Assembly: GCA_964389685.1 (NCBI GenBank)
Contig: CAYMFM010000020.1
Location: 1 to 54,615 of the forward strand
Source: G020353115 sp964389685
Lineage (GTDB): Bacteria > Bacteroidota > Bacteroidia > Bacteroidales > VadinHA17
Reading direction: 5' to 3'
Length of the DNA stretch: 54,615 nucleotides
Shown: positions 8,562-17,701 of the stretch, one piece after another
How positions within the stretch are numbered: the stretch's first letter is position 1
Layout of the letters: each line of letters starts with the position of its first letter
The notes under the pieces: model-generated
The model's input: only the letters and a program-made list of their open reading frames with translations
What the model was told of the DNA's origin: nothing
Database searches by the model: none
Made by a program: the position numbers and the translations under genes

Positions 8562-9514
8562 AAAGGCAGGTGGTCAAGGTCTACGTTCCCACCGGTGAGC
8601 ATTATTCCCAACCGTTTATTTTTAAACCTCTCTCTATTGCTCAACACGATGGCAAGTGCGACTGCCGAGGATGGCTCAATAATGATCTTCATGCGTTCCC
8701 AGATCATTCTCATCGCTTCAACGATCTGATCCTCAGAGGCAGTGATGATATCATGAACCTTCTCACGGATTATCCCGAAGGTTAAGGGGCTGAGTGATGT
8801 GAGCAATCCATCAGCAATGGTATTGGGATTGACAGAGGGATGCAGGGTCCCTGTTTTGAATGACCGGTATGCATCATCCGCATTTTCAGGTTCGGCTGCA
8901 ATAACCCTTATCTGTGGTTTTTTCTCATGAATAACGGTAGCTGTTCCGCAGATCATTCCCCCCCCGCCGACCGGGGCAATGATATAATCGAGGTCATCCA
9001 CCACCTCCAGCAACTCCAATGAAGCGGTGCCCTGACCGCTGATCACACGAACATCATTAAAGGGGTGGATAAACAGAGCATCTGTTTTTTCTACCACCCG
9101 CTGTAACGTCTCTTCTCTCGATTCGAGTGTGGATTTACAATAGGTGATCTCTGCACCGTATCCTTTCACTGCCAGCTTCTTGATGTTTGGTGAGCTATCC
9201 GGCATCACAATATAGGATTTGATCCCCCTCAATTTCGCTGCCAGTGCCAGCGCAGCAGCATGGTTCCCGGATGAATGAGTGGCAACTCCACGGGCCGCTT
9301 CAGCATCAGACAGGGAGAATATAGCATTGGTTGCACCCCGAAATTTGAATGCACCTACCTTCTGGAAATTCTCACATTTAAAGAATATTTCTGACCCGGT
9401 GATCCTGTTAATACTCCGGCTTGTCAGTACAGGTGTCAGGTTGATATAAGGTTGAATTCTCTGACGCGCCCGTTCCACATCTTTCAGGGCAGGAAATTGC
9501 AGCTTCATAAGCAA
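8558..9514 (-). CDS. Threonine ammonia-lyase / serine racemase-like PLP enzyme
   Basis: A 318-residue fold-type II PLP enzyme. K58 in GAFKFRGATNA is the PLP lysine; SSGNHAAALALAAK is the substrate loop; PVGGGGM is the phosphate-binding glycine loop; TGGNVDL closes the active site. There is no C-terminal ACT domain, so it resembles the catabolic TdcB form or serine/threo-hydroxyaspartate racemase rather than biosynthetic IlvA. A second in-frame ATG lies two codons in (MKLQFPAL). Deamination of threonine to 2-oxobutyrate is the most likely reaction; racemase activity cannot be excluded. Confidence 0.88.
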   Translation of the reverse strand: MLMKLQFPALKDVERARQRIQPYINLTPVLTSRSINRITGSEIFFKCENFQKVGAFKFRGATNAIFSLSDAEAARGVATHSSGNHAAALALAAKLRGIKSYIVMPDSSPNIKKLAVKGYGAEITYCKSTLESREETLQRVVEKTDALFIHPFNDVRVISGQGTASLELLEVVDDLDYIIAPVGGGGMICGTATVIHEKKPQIRVIAAEPENADDAYRSFKTGTLHPSVNPNTIADGLLTSLSPLTFGIIREKVHDIITASEDQIVEAMRMIWERMKIIIEPSSAVALAIVLSNRERFKNKRLGIMLTGGNVDLDHLPF

Positions 9515-9540
9515 TATTGAAAACGGTTGAAACAGTAAAA

Positions 9541-9597
9541 TGGGAAGGTGCCAGAAAAATTAAAATAGAACCTCTTCAACTTCGACGGCACCTCCCA
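9541..9597 (-). terminator. Inverted repeat between threonine dehydratase and S9 peptidase genes
   Basis: TGGGAAGGTGCC (9541-9552) and GGCACCTCCCA (9587-9597) pair over 11 bp with one bulged base and a 34-nt loop. It sits just upstream of the threonine dehydratase start and just after the stop of the minus-strand S9 gene at 9606. A stabilising or terminating hairpin for the S9 transcript is plausible, but the loop is long and the U-tract short. Confidence 0.4.
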
Positions 9598-9605
9598 GGA
9601 TTAAC

Positions 9606-12038
9606 TTATTCTTTATTCTTTACGTACTTTTCAAGCCATTGATATGTTTCCCATAACATATGCAATACGGACTCTCTTGCCTGGTAACCATGGCTTTCAT
9701 TAGGCAGCATAACCAGTCTTGCAGTGGCACCGTGTCCTTTCAGGGCGCTGTAAAACCGCTCACTCTGGATTGGAAATGTTCCCGAGTTATTATCGGCGAT
9801 ACCATGTATCAATAAAATGGGGGTTTTCACCTGATCGGAATGCATGAAGGGTGACATGTTATAATAAATGTCAGGGGCTTCCCAATAGGTTCGCGGTTCA
9901 GCCTGGAATCCGAATGGGGTAAGCGTCCGGTTATAGGCTCCGCTCCTGGCAATTCCGGCAGCAAACAGGTCGGAATGTGCCAGTAAATTTGCGGTCATAA
10001 ATGCACCGTATGAGTGACCACCAACAGCAACCCTTTCCCGATCCGTGACGCCCATTTCTACCGCTTTGTTGATAGCAGCAGCAGCATTGGCTACAAGCTG
10101 CTCAATAAATGTATCATTGGGCTCCTCATCACCCTCTCCAACGATCGGAAAAGCTGCATTGTTAAGAATTGCATACCCCTGTGTAACAAACAGGAGAGCC
10201 GAAGTTGAACTGACGTAAGTAAATGTATAGGGAGAGCTGCTTACCTGTCCGGCACTTGCAGCACTCTTATATTCACGCGGATAGGCCCAAAGCAGTGTAG
10301 GAAGAGGACCATCCTCAGGGGTATATCCTGCAGGTAAATACAACTCAAAGGTTAGTTGTACACCATCTTTCCTCTCGTATTTAACCAGTTCCTTTTTTAC
10401 ATCTTTCAACTGAGGGTATGGATGTTCCATATGGGTTATCCGGGTTAATTTATTATTTCTGAGATTTCTCAGGAAATAATTGGGCGGTTCGGTTACAGAC
10501 TGGCGATTCGTGAGGACAATCCCCTTCTTCTCATCAATGAATTCTTCGAAGGATTCATAGTATGGGGCTTCTGATCTCCAGAGCCTGGTAGTTCCCCCTG
10601 TTGAAATGATATATTTGTCAAGGAATGGACGGTTTCCTTCCGGAGAAGCACCGCGTCCTGAAAGGTAGAGCGATTTACCCTTATCGGTAAACAGGAGTAC
10701 ATTCCGGCCATACTCGTTTTCAATTGTGACAAAAGAACCGGGATCGTTATATCGGTCTTCCGATGAGCGATCAAAAATTACTTTTTTTGTCATCTGAGGA
10801 GAGGCCGGATCAAAGGAACTGGTGATTATTTGTCTGGTTTCCCTCCAATGCTCGGTCACCAGGGCAAAGTTATCATTTCCCCAGGTTATTCCTGAATACC
10901 GCAGTTTTGTGGTCAATAATTCCATAGGTTCTCCTGAAAAGGGTGCTTCAAGGAAAAACACCTTATCCCTTATTTCTACTTCTTTTTTGGGATCACCATC
11001 ATCCTGAGCCTCCACCCAACATACCGTAGCGGGGACGTCAGACCGCCAGCTAAAATACCGGGGGCCTGTCTGTACAGCATCAAATCCTTTTGGAATGTCT
11101 TCCGTTAACGGAATGTTGGCTAACTGATGTACCAAATTGCCTTGCATATCCCATATTTCAACCGTTTGAGGGAAGCGGTAATAAGGTACGAGATAAGAGA
11201 AGGGCTTTTTAATCTGTTCCACCAGAATATAGGTTCCATCCGGAGAAGCACTTACGCTGGCATACATTCCGGGGTCACCGATAGAAACGGCCTCTCCATC
11301 CAAACCGATTCTTATCAATTGTGAAATGGTATAATACTCAAAAATTTCTTCGTCATACCGGTTTTCCAACAGGTCCTGGTATGTTCGGACTGCAGCCATT
11401 TTACCAACCGTCTCCTGAACAACCGGACCTTCCGGTACAGGTGATTTAACCGGTGGATCTCCTCTTTCCGGAACAACAATGCCGGTAATAATTCCTTTGC
11501 TATCGGGGAGCCAAAGAAACCGGTAAAGCATTGTCTGGTTCAGCTTGTAATCCGTCAATTTCTTGGCTTGCCAATCAGGAGTTGATGAAAGCCAGAGTTC
11601 AATTCCCCCTGTTGTAATCAACGTGAAGGCAATATGCTGATTATCCGGGGACCAGGAAAAATTCCCGATTTTCGGTTTTTGTGGCAGTCCTTTCAACAGG
11701 AATTCACCGGAGCCGTCACTATTTTTAATGGTAATACCCGTATAATAACGGGACCGGCTTCGCCCATTGGTCACAGGATCAATTCGTGTTCCCCCGATCC
11801 GTAATTCAGGATTTGCAAGATCTTCAATGGATGGCAAACTGGCTCTGTCGAGAATAGCCAGCATATCATAATCATGACTGAATACAATAGAGGGTGTGGG
11901 AGGGGCATCAACAATATCCACAATCTCTTTTGGTGGGACCTGATAGGTCAAATCGGTCTGGCCTTGAACCGTTATTTGCCCCAAAAAAACGATAACTAGA
12001 AAAAGAGAAAAACGTAACGTTAAGAATTGATGATTCAT
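9606..12038 (-). CDS. Secreted S9D prolyl-oligopeptidase family, glutamyl-endopeptidase-like
   Basis: An 810-residue serine peptidase with an N-terminal signal peptide ending near TVQGQ (residue ~27). A beta-propeller covers roughly 50-540, then the alpha/beta-hydrolase catalytic domain. The nucleophile is S676 in GGHSYGAFM, with Asp in HGIADNN and His in NESHGY near the C-terminus. The block FPIVGEGDEEPND and the stretch RSGAYNRTLTPFGFQ closely match what I recall of the plant chloroplast glutamyl endopeptidase (MEROPS S9D), so cleavage after Glu is more likely than after Pro. Probably periplasmic peptide scavenging. Divergent from dapD. Confidence 0.9.
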   Translation of the reverse strand: MNHQFLTLRFSLFLVIVFLGQITVQGQTDLTYQVPPKEIVDIVDAPPTPSIVFSHDYDMLAILDRASLPSIEDLANPELRIGGTRIDPVTNGRSRSRYYTGITIKNSDGSGEFLLKGLPQKPKIGNFSWSPDNQHIAFTLITTGGIELWLSSTPDWQAKKLTDYKLNQTMLYRFLWLPDSKGIITGIVVPERGDPPVKSPVPEGPVVQETVGKMAAVRTYQDLLENRYDEEIFEYYTISQLIRIGLDGEAVSIGDPGMYASVSASPDGTYILVEQIKKPFSYLVPYYRFPQTVEIWDMQGNLVHQLANIPLTEDIPKGFDAVQTGPRYFSWRSDVPATVCWVEAQDDGDPKKEVEIRDKVFFLEAPFSGEPMELLTTKLRYSGITWGNDNFALVTEHWRETRQIITSSFDPASPQMTKKVIFDRSSEDRYNDPGSFVTIENEYGRNVLLFTDKGKSLYLSGRGASPEGNRPFLDKYIISTGGTTRLWRSEAPYYESFEEFIDEKKGIVLTNRQSVTEPPNYFLRNLRNNKLTRITHMEHPYPQLKDVKKELVKYERKDGVQLTFELYLPAGYTPEDGPLPTLLWAYPREYKSAASAGQVSSSPYTFTYVSSTSALLFVTQGYAILNNAAFPIVGEGDEEPNDTFIEQLVANAAAAINKAVEMGVTDRERVAVGGHSYGAFMTANLLAHSDLFAAGIARSGAYNRTLTPFGFQAEPRTYWEAPDIYYNMSPFMHSDQVKTPILLIHGIADNNSGTFPIQSERFYSALKGHGATARLVMLPNESHGYQARESVLHMLWETYQWLEKYVKNKE

Positions 12039-12176
12039 AATAGGTTCGATTTTAAGGTTTATGAAAGAAAAGGTAAATATAAGAAATCTTCACCTTTCCT
12101 GGTTTTATCATCGAATTTTTGTAATAAATGCCAAATTCCGTGTATTTTTATCACGTCATCTTAAACATCATGAACG

Positions 12177-12992
12177 GTGGAGCAGATCAGGAACCGAATT
12201 GAGCAAGCCTGGGAAGAAAGGGAGTTATTGCAAGAATCTCTGGTACAGGATGCTATCAGGAAACTTATTGATCTTTTGGATCAAGGCAAGGTAAGGGTTG
12301 CCTCATCGGTTAATGGGGATTGGGTTGTTCATGAATGGGTGAAGAAAGGGGTTATCCTCTATTTCCTGATCCAGAAAATGGAAACCATCGACCTGGCACC
12401 CCTTGAATTTCACGATAAGATCCCATTAAAGAAAGGGTATGCCGATCTTGGTGTACGGGTTGTTCCCCATGCCCTTGCCCGGTATGGGTCCTATCTGGCT
12501 AAAGGAGTGATCATGATGCCCTCCTTTGTCAACATCGGAGCATACATCGATTCAGGAACCCTGATCGATACCTGGGCAACCGTCGGTTCATGTGCTCAAA
12601 TCGGGAAAAACGTTCACCTGAGCGGCGGGGTCGGAATAGGAGGTGTACTGGAACCGATACAGGCAGCACCGGTGATCATCGAGGATGATTGCTTCATCGG
12701 CTCGAGATGTATCGTTGTTGAAGGGATCAGGGTGGAGCGTGAATCTGTTCTTGGTGCTAATGTTGTCCTCACTCAATCAACAAAAATCATCGATGTAACC
12801 GGCGAAAAACCGGTTGAATATGAACGGTTTATTCCGGAAAGATCGGTCGTCATTCCCGGATCGCGCATAAAAAAATTCAAGGCAGGAGAATTCCAGGTAT
12901 CCTGCGCACTGATCATTGGCAAGAGAAAAGCCTCCACAGACCGTAAAACATCCCTCAACGATGCGCTGAGGGAATATGGGGTCTCTGTTTAA
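12177..12992 (+). CDS. dapD: Tetrahydrodipicolinate N-succinyltransferase
   Basis: A 271-residue enzyme of the succinylase route to meso-diaminopimelate and lysine, which supplies peptidoglycan. An N-terminal helical domain is followed by a left-handed beta-helix of hexapeptide repeats (about 105-225) including GSCAQIGKNVHLSGGVGIGG and LGANVVLTQSTKIIDV. The start is GTG at 12177: the frame gives MEQIRNRIEQAW, and the nearby ATG at 12170 is out of frame. Divergent from the S9 peptidase; 12 nt upstream of the LicD-like gene. Confidence 0.95.
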   Translation: MEQIRNRIEQAWEERELLQESLVQDAIRKLIDLLDQGKVRVASSVNGDWVVHEWVKKGVILYFLIQKMETIDLAPLEFHDKIPLKKGYADLGVRVVPHALARYGSYLAKGVIMMPSFVNIGAYIDSGTLIDTWATVGSCAQIGKNVHLSGGVGIGGVLEPIQAAPVIIEDDCFIGSRCIVVEGIRVERESVLGANVVLTQSTKIIDVTGEKPVEYERFIPERSVVIPGSRIKKFKAGEFQVSCALIIGKRKASTDRKTSLNDALREYGVSV

Positions 12993-13004
12993 TCCATTCT
13001 CAAA

Positions 13005-13610
13005 ATGGCAGGACGAACTACATTGGAAGGAAAGTATGGTGTAATTGGCGTTAAGATGCTGAAAAAAATTACCCGGGTTCTTGAAAAAAATCAGATCCCC
13101 TATATTCTTGAAGCCGGAACCCTCCTGGGAATTGTCCGCGAAAACAGATTGCTGCCCTGGGATAATGATGTTGATATCACCATTACCCGTCAGTATATGA
13201 AACGACTGCAACGGTCACTTTGGAAAGTCTGGTTTCTCGGGTATATTGTCAGGGTTAAGCATTACAAACGAGACCTTAAGTATTTCAAACGGGGCGAAAT
13301 ACGGATCATAAAGATCAAGCATGTCTCTCTGTGGAACTTTTTTAGAAAAGATGTTGTTGTTGATCTCTTTCTGAAAAAGAAGATTGGAAAAGAATATTAC
13401 TGGACCGTAGGCATCAAAGCGCCGGTATTGAAATCCGTACCTGAACGGTTTTATGATCACCTTACTCAAGTCGAATTCGAAGGAAAACGTTTTTCTGTTC
13501 CTGAAGATTATATCGGATACCTGGAATGCCATTACGGTAAAGATTGGAAAATTCCGGTTAAGGAATGGGATTACCGTACCAGTGATCTCAGTGTACGAGA
13601 GATATTGTAA
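13005..13610 (+). CDS. LicD family phosphotransferase-like protein
   Basis: A 201-residue protein with the LicD hallmark near the N-terminus: EAGTLLGIVRENRLLPWDNDVDI (about residues 38-60), a nucleotidyltransferase-fold motif in which the acidic DNDVDI binds metal. LicD enzymes transfer phosphocholine or a polyol phosphate from the CDP form to a glycan. It is shorter than pneumococcal LicD. The gene is convergent with a LicC-like cytidylyltransferase gene 3 nt away, which supports a shared pathway. The group transferred cannot be read from sequence. Confidence 0.82.
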   Translation: MAGRTTLEGKYGVIGVKMLKKITRVLEKNQIPYILEAGTLLGIVRENRLLPWDNDVDITITRQYMKRLQRSLWKVWFLGYIVRVKHYKRDLKYFKRGEIRIIKIKHVSLWNFFRKDVVVDLFLKKKIGKEYYWTVGIKAPVLKSVPERFYDHLTQVEFEGKRFSVPEDYIGYLECHYGKDWKIPVKEWDYRTSDLSVREIL

Positions 13611-13613
13611 TGG

Positions 13614-14342
13614 TTACCTGAAGAGTTGTTCTGCCAGGCGCAGATCATCAACGTTATCCACCTCAGCCCACCGTATTTCTGAAAAATCAACGATTGAAAA
13701 CCGGAGTAACCCGGAATTTACCAGATTGGCAAATGCCTGTTCATAATAGACATTTGTTTCACCGCTCTCAATTATTCTGGCTAACTCGTCGAGAATAATG
13801 GCTTGAAAATCGTGATGTGTCAGGGTATAAATGTTGACCGTTTTATACAGCAGGCCCGGATTCGAAGGACGACCGGCTGTAGTTTTAAGATAGATCTTCT
13901 CCACCCCATTATTGCCTATCGTTACAACCGTACCATCCATAAAAGGTTGAAACCGGCTCAATGCCATCTGGTTTTCGTTCCCCGAAAACAGGTCAAGTCC
14001 TCCATCTCCCACCACGATATCGCCTTCAATGAGATAAAATCCCTCCTTTATGTGATGCTTTGCCCGGTATAGGGAAACAATGTTATTGGTGCTCTCCCAG
14101 TCTTCGTTAACTACATATTCAATGTCTATCCCTTTCCATTTTTCTCCTACCGATTTTTTGATCTCTTCCCACAGATAACCTACAACCAGAACAGCTCGTT
14201 TAACTTTTTTCTCATCCAACTGATCAAGCATCCGGTGCAAAATCGGCTCTCCATTCACCGTGATTAAGCATTTGGGCATCTCAGCGCAGTGATCACCCAG
14301 CCGACTTCCCCTGCCCGCTAATAAGAAAACAGCTAATTGCAT
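13614..14342 (-). CDS. LicC-like nucleotidyltransferase (phosphocholine cytidylyltransferase family)
   Basis: A 242-residue NTP-transferase. The N-terminal nucleotide-binding motif LLAGRGSRLG (7-16) precedes MPKCLITVNGEPIL. It has the EGDIVV metal site and the C-terminal RWAEVDNVDDLRLAEQLF, typical of LicC-like CDP-choline or related activated-alcohol synthases. It probably supplies a CDP-activated group to the LicD-like or CDP-glycerol-type transferases next to it. A second, diverged family member is at 15385-16074. Activated substrate unknown. Confidence 0.82.
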   Translation of the reverse strand: MQLAVFLLAGRGSRLGDHCAEMPKCLITVNGEPILHRMLDQLDEKKVKRAVLVVGYLWEEIKKSVGEKWKGIDIEYVVNEDWESTNNIVSLYRAKHHIKEGFYLIEGDIVVGDGGLDLFSGNENQMALSRFQPFMDGTVVTIGNNGVEKIYLKTTAGRPSNPGLLYKTVNIYTLTHHDFQAIILDELARIIESGETNVYYEQAFANLVNSGLLRFSIVDFSEIRWAEVDNVDDLRLAEQLFR

Positions 14343-14581
14343 TTTTTATTCGTGGATTATTAACATTCATGAGTTTTAATGTTGTGGACAAAATTATACA
14401 TCGTCAAATAATAATTACTATGAAATAGCTGTTAATTTTGAAAACATTTATCTTTACCAATCAAATAACTCATGGATCTGAACACAATGTTCCGGTGAAA
14501 TGAGGATCTGTTCCTGGCTTCTGCCTTTATGGTATCAGTTTTATAAGCTTGAGGAAGGAACAACTATTTTCATTCTGAGTC

Positions 14582-15388
14582 ATGCCTGAAATCTCGGTAA
14601 TAATCATCACACTGAACGTTGAAAACACCATTCGCCGGTGCATTGAATCCACTCAGGAAATTGCAGATGAAATTATAGTGGTTGATTCATATTCAACCGA
14701 CGGGACTGAAGAGATCTGTAAGCAGTATCATATCACCTTTTTACAACATCCTTTTGAGGGGTACAAACAACAGAAAAATTGGGCTACGGCTCAGGCAACA
14801 TTTGATCATATTCTCTCCATTGATGCTGATGAAGCCATTTCAGAAACATTGAAAGAATCGATACTGGAGGTGAAAAAAAACTGGACTCATGATGCCTATT
14901 CATTCAACCGGTTCAATAATTACTGTGGCCAGTGGATAAAACATTCAAACTGGTATCCTGACAGGAAGATCCGCCTGTTTGACCGGAGAAAAGGGGAATG
15001 GAGTGGGATCAATCCGCACGATCGGTTCATCATCTACAATGAATCCACCACCCGGTTTTTAAAAGGAGACCTTCTCCACTGGGTAATTGACTCCTACGAC
15101 TCCCATGTCGATAAACTCAACCGGTTTACAACCATCGCGGCAAATGAGTATTTTAAAATGGGTAAAAAAGTATCCGTCTTTGAGATCTATTTTCACGGAT
15201 TGTGGCGATTTTTCAAAGCCTACTTTCTTAAACTCGGTTTTCTTGACGGTTATAACGGCTGGGTAATAAGCTACTTTTCCGGAATGACCAGTGTGTTAAA
15301 ATACATTAAGCTCAGGCAGATGAACATTGAACAAAAGAAAAGGAACAATTCGCTGAAATCGAATCACAAGAACAATAAAAAGAAATGA
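14582..15388 (+). CDS. Family 2 glycosyltransferase, WaaE/KdtX-like
   Basis: A 268-residue GT2 enzyme. The N-terminus has PEISVIIITLNVENTI; DEIIVVDSYSTDGTEEI is the nucleotide-sugar site, and LSIDADEAIS carries the metal-binding DxD-type acid pair. The overall pattern (HPFEGYKQQKNWA) matches WaaE/KdtX-like transferases that add a glucose to LPS core or related glycans. A basic amphipathic C-terminus suggests membrane association. It starts a four-gene run with ATGA overlaps; the stop overlaps the start of the next gene by 4 nt. Confidence 0.87.
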   Translation: MPEISVIIITLNVENTIRRCIESTQEIADEIIVVDSYSTDGTEEICKQYHITFLQHPFEGYKQQKNWATAQATFDHILSIDADEAISETLKESILEVKKNWTHDAYSFNRFNNYCGQWIKHSNWYPDRKIRLFDRRKGEWSGINPHDRFIIYNESTTRFLKGDLLHWVIDSYDSHVDKLNRFTTIAANEYFKMGKKVSVFEIYFHGLWRFFKAYFLKLGFLDGYNGWVISYFSGMTSVLKYIKLRQMNIEQKKRNNSLKSNHKNNKKK

Positions 15389-16074
15389 AAATCATCATAC
15401 TGGCTGCCGGGATTGGTTCGCGCCTTGGTAATCCATTCCCAAAACCACTCACCAAACTGCGCAATGGAAAATCAATTATGCAGATGCAGGTAGACAACTT
15501 AGTCACCTATTTTTCTTTGGATGATATAATCGTTATTGTTGGTTTTAAGAAGGATCTGATCATGGAAAATTTTCCGGACCTAAGCTATATTTACAATCCC
15601 TCCTTCGATCGGACAAACACCTCAAAAAGCCTGCTCCGGGGGCTTAAAAAACACCGAAATTCATCCATCCTGTGGCTTAACGGCGATGTTGTGTTTGATC
15701 CGAAACTGATAGACCATCTGATCCCATACATGGAAAAAGACCAATCCTTCGTTTCGGTGAACAATTCAGAAGTTGGTGTAGAAGAAGTGAAATACACCCT
15801 CGATAACAACGGTTTTGTCAATGCCATATCAAAAGAAGTTGAACACGGAATGGGTGAAGCGATCGGAATAAACTTTATCGCGAACAACGATCTGCCTCTT
15901 CTTCTGAATCGGTTAGAAGAGTGTGAGGATATGGATTATTTTGAAAAGGGATTGGAATTGGCCATTCAAAAAGACAACATTCGTGTGATGGCTGTGGATA
16001 TATCACAATTCGATTGCCTGGAAGTGGATTTTGAAGAAGATCTTCAACATGCCAATAAACTGTTTAACGAATGA
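15385..16074 (+). CDS. Second LicC-like nucleotidyltransferase
   Basis: A 229-residue NTP-transferase with the motif ILAAGIGSRLG (5-15) followed by KPLTKLRNGKSIM, the WLNGDVVFD metal site and a C-terminal CLEVDFEEDLQHANKLF that parallels the end of the 13614-14342 protein. The two share fold and family but little overall identity, so they may activate different alcohols or sugars. Translationally coupled on both sides by ATGA overlaps, between the GT2 enzyme and a CDP-glycerol-type transferase. Confidence 0.84.
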   Translation: MKIIILAAGIGSRLGNPFPKPLTKLRNGKSIMQMQVDNLVTYFSLDDIIVIVGFKKDLIMENFPDLSYIYNPSFDRTNTSKSLLRGLKKHRNSSILWLNGDVVFDPKLIDHLIPYMEKDQSFVSVNNSEVGVEEVKYTLDNNGFVNAISKEVEHGMGEAIGINFIANNDLPLLLNRLEECEDMDYFEKGLELAIQKDNIRVMAVDISQFDCLEVDFEEDLQHANKLFNE

Positions 16075-17117
16075 GGGTAATCCTGTTTTGTGTTAATCCG
16101 TATGCTTTCGAAATTCTTTACCCCCTGTACAAGGCGGGAATCCAGCGCAATTGTGAAATCATCTGGCACATTCCGAATAACATACTCCCTGCTTTCAAAT
16201 ACAAAGATGAGGTGAATTATTCCGGATCCATTGATGACCTGGTCGATTTCCGTAGTGATGTGTTGTTTGTCCCCGGAAATGAAGTGCCCCATTATTTACG
16301 GGGTGTAAAAACCCAGGTTTTTCATGGCCTGGCAGGAGAAAAAAAGGGCCATTTCCGTGTGCGCCACTATTTCGATCTCTATTTAACACAGGGGCCTTAC
16401 TTTACTGACAAATTCCGCTCTCTTTCTAAAAAGTATAAGAACTTTGAGGTGGTTGAGACCGGATGGTCAAAGCTGGATACGCTGTTTGAAAAACGACCCG
16501 ATCTTAAAAAACAAAAACAGCAAATTCTCGATGAATCGGGATGTAAACAGATCGTACTTTATGCACCCACCTTTTCACCTTCGCTCACCTCAGCTGGAAT
16601 ACTAAAACCGGAAATCCAGGATCTGGCTGAGAAAGAAAATATTTTTCTCAGAATAAAGTTTCACGATTTGATGAACCGTTCCATTGTGCTTGAATACGAG
16701 GAATATTTCAAGCAGACCGCTAATGTTGAGATTATAAAAGAGAGCGATATCATCGATCATCTGATCATCAGCGATATCATGATATCTGACACGTCATCCG
16801 TGGTGTATGAATTCACATTGCTGAATAAACCCGTAATCACCTTCAACTCCAGGTCAGGCAATATAGCCTGGCCCGATATCACGGATCCGAAAATGCTTTT
16901 GCCAACATTTCATTCTGTGGTGAAAAGTGATCCCAACAGCACAGAAAGGGAGTCCATTATTCATCAATATCACCCCTATACAGATGGTAAATCATCGGAA
17001 CGAATGTATGATGCTGTTGAACAATATATCGCAGAGCATGGTGTTCCTGAAAAGAGGAAATTATCTCCTTACAGGAGATACACCATTAATTCCTACTTTC
17101 GTCATAAAAAGGGATGA
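16071..17117 (+). CDS. CDP-glycerol glycerophosphotransferase-like enzyme
   Basis: A 348-residue protein of the TagB/TagF family (GT-B-like). Visible features are FHGLAGEKKGHFR (the H-G motif used for the phosphopolyol acceptor or donor), TGWSKLDTLF, VLYAPTFSPS, and the conserved MISDTSSVVYEF donor-binding block near 238-249. Such enzymes add glycerol- or ribitol-phosphate to wall or surface polymers; in Gram-negatives they decorate capsule or LPS. ATGA overlaps with both neighbours indicate one operon. The polyol is not determined. Confidence 0.84.
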   Translation: MRVILFCVNPYAFEILYPLYKAGIQRNCEIIWHIPNNILPAFKYKDEVNYSGSIDDLVDFRSDVLFVPGNEVPHYLRGVKTQVFHGLAGEKKGHFRVRHYFDLYLTQGPYFTDKFRSLSKKYKNFEVVETGWSKLDTLFEKRPDLKKQKQQILDESGCKQIVLYAPTFSPSLTSAGILKPEIQDLAEKENIFLRIKFHDLMNRSIVLEYEEYFKQTANVEIIKESDIIDHLIISDIMISDTSSVVYEFTLLNKPVITFNSRSGNIAWPDITDPKMLLPTFHSVVKSDPNSTERESIIHQYHPYTDGKSSERMYDAVEQYIAEHGVPEKRKLSPYRRYTINSYFRHKKG

Positions 17118-17686
17118 CAGCACCGGAGAAAATCATACAGCAAGCAGTTGTTCATTTGAGGAATAGAAACACCATACTCTACCCCACGGATACCATCTGG
17201 GGTATTGGTTGTGATGCAACCAATGGCGATGCCGTCCGGAAGGTTTTCGCCATTAAGCAGAGACCCGATGTCAAAAGTATGTTGCTGCTCGCCTCATCTG
17301 TAGCAATGCTTCGAGAATACGTTGTGGCCATCCCTGATGAAGCATTGGAATTGATTTCTGCTGAACACCGGCCATTAACCATTATCTATCCGGATGCCCG
17401 GAATTTACCTGCAGGACTGATCGCTGAGGATGGAAGCATTGGAATCAGGATTACCCGGGATGCATTTTGCTGCGAATTGATCACTCAGCTGGGTAAACCC
17501 CTGGTATCTACTTCAGCTAATTTCTCCGGATGCCCTTTTCCGGGATCATTTGATGAGATTGATCCCAAAATCATTGACATGGTTGATTTTATCGTCCGTT
17601 GGGAAGATCAGGATAGATCTCCGAATATTCCCTCAAAAATCATTAAGTTCGATCCATCGGGCAGGATAAGTGTTATCAGAGAATAA
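17114..17686 (+). CDS. tsaC: Threonylcarbamoyl-AMP synthase (TsaC/YrdC/Sua5 family)
   Basis: A 190-residue YrdC-fold enzyme making threonylcarbamoyl-AMP for t6A37 modification of ANN-decoding tRNAs. N-terminal LYPTDTIWGIGCDATN (about 18-33) and IKQRPDVKSMLLL contain the KxR and nucleotide-binding residues, and LVSTSANFSG (about 136-145) is the conserved ATP-site loop. Length matches the short TsaC form without the Sua5 C-terminal domain. It is coupled by a 4-nt overlap to the glycan genes; this seems a positional rather than functional link. Confidence 0.92.
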   Translation: MTAPEKIIQQAVVHLRNRNTILYPTDTIWGIGCDATNGDAVRKVFAIKQRPDVKSMLLLASSVAMLREYVVAIPDEALELISAEHRPLTIIYPDARNLPAGLIAEDGSIGIRITRDAFCCELITQLGKPLVSTSANFSGCPFPGSFDEIDPKIIDMVDFIVRWEDQDRSPNIPSKIIKFDPSGRISVIRE

Positions 17687-17701
17687 AGACACTTACCCTT
17701 T

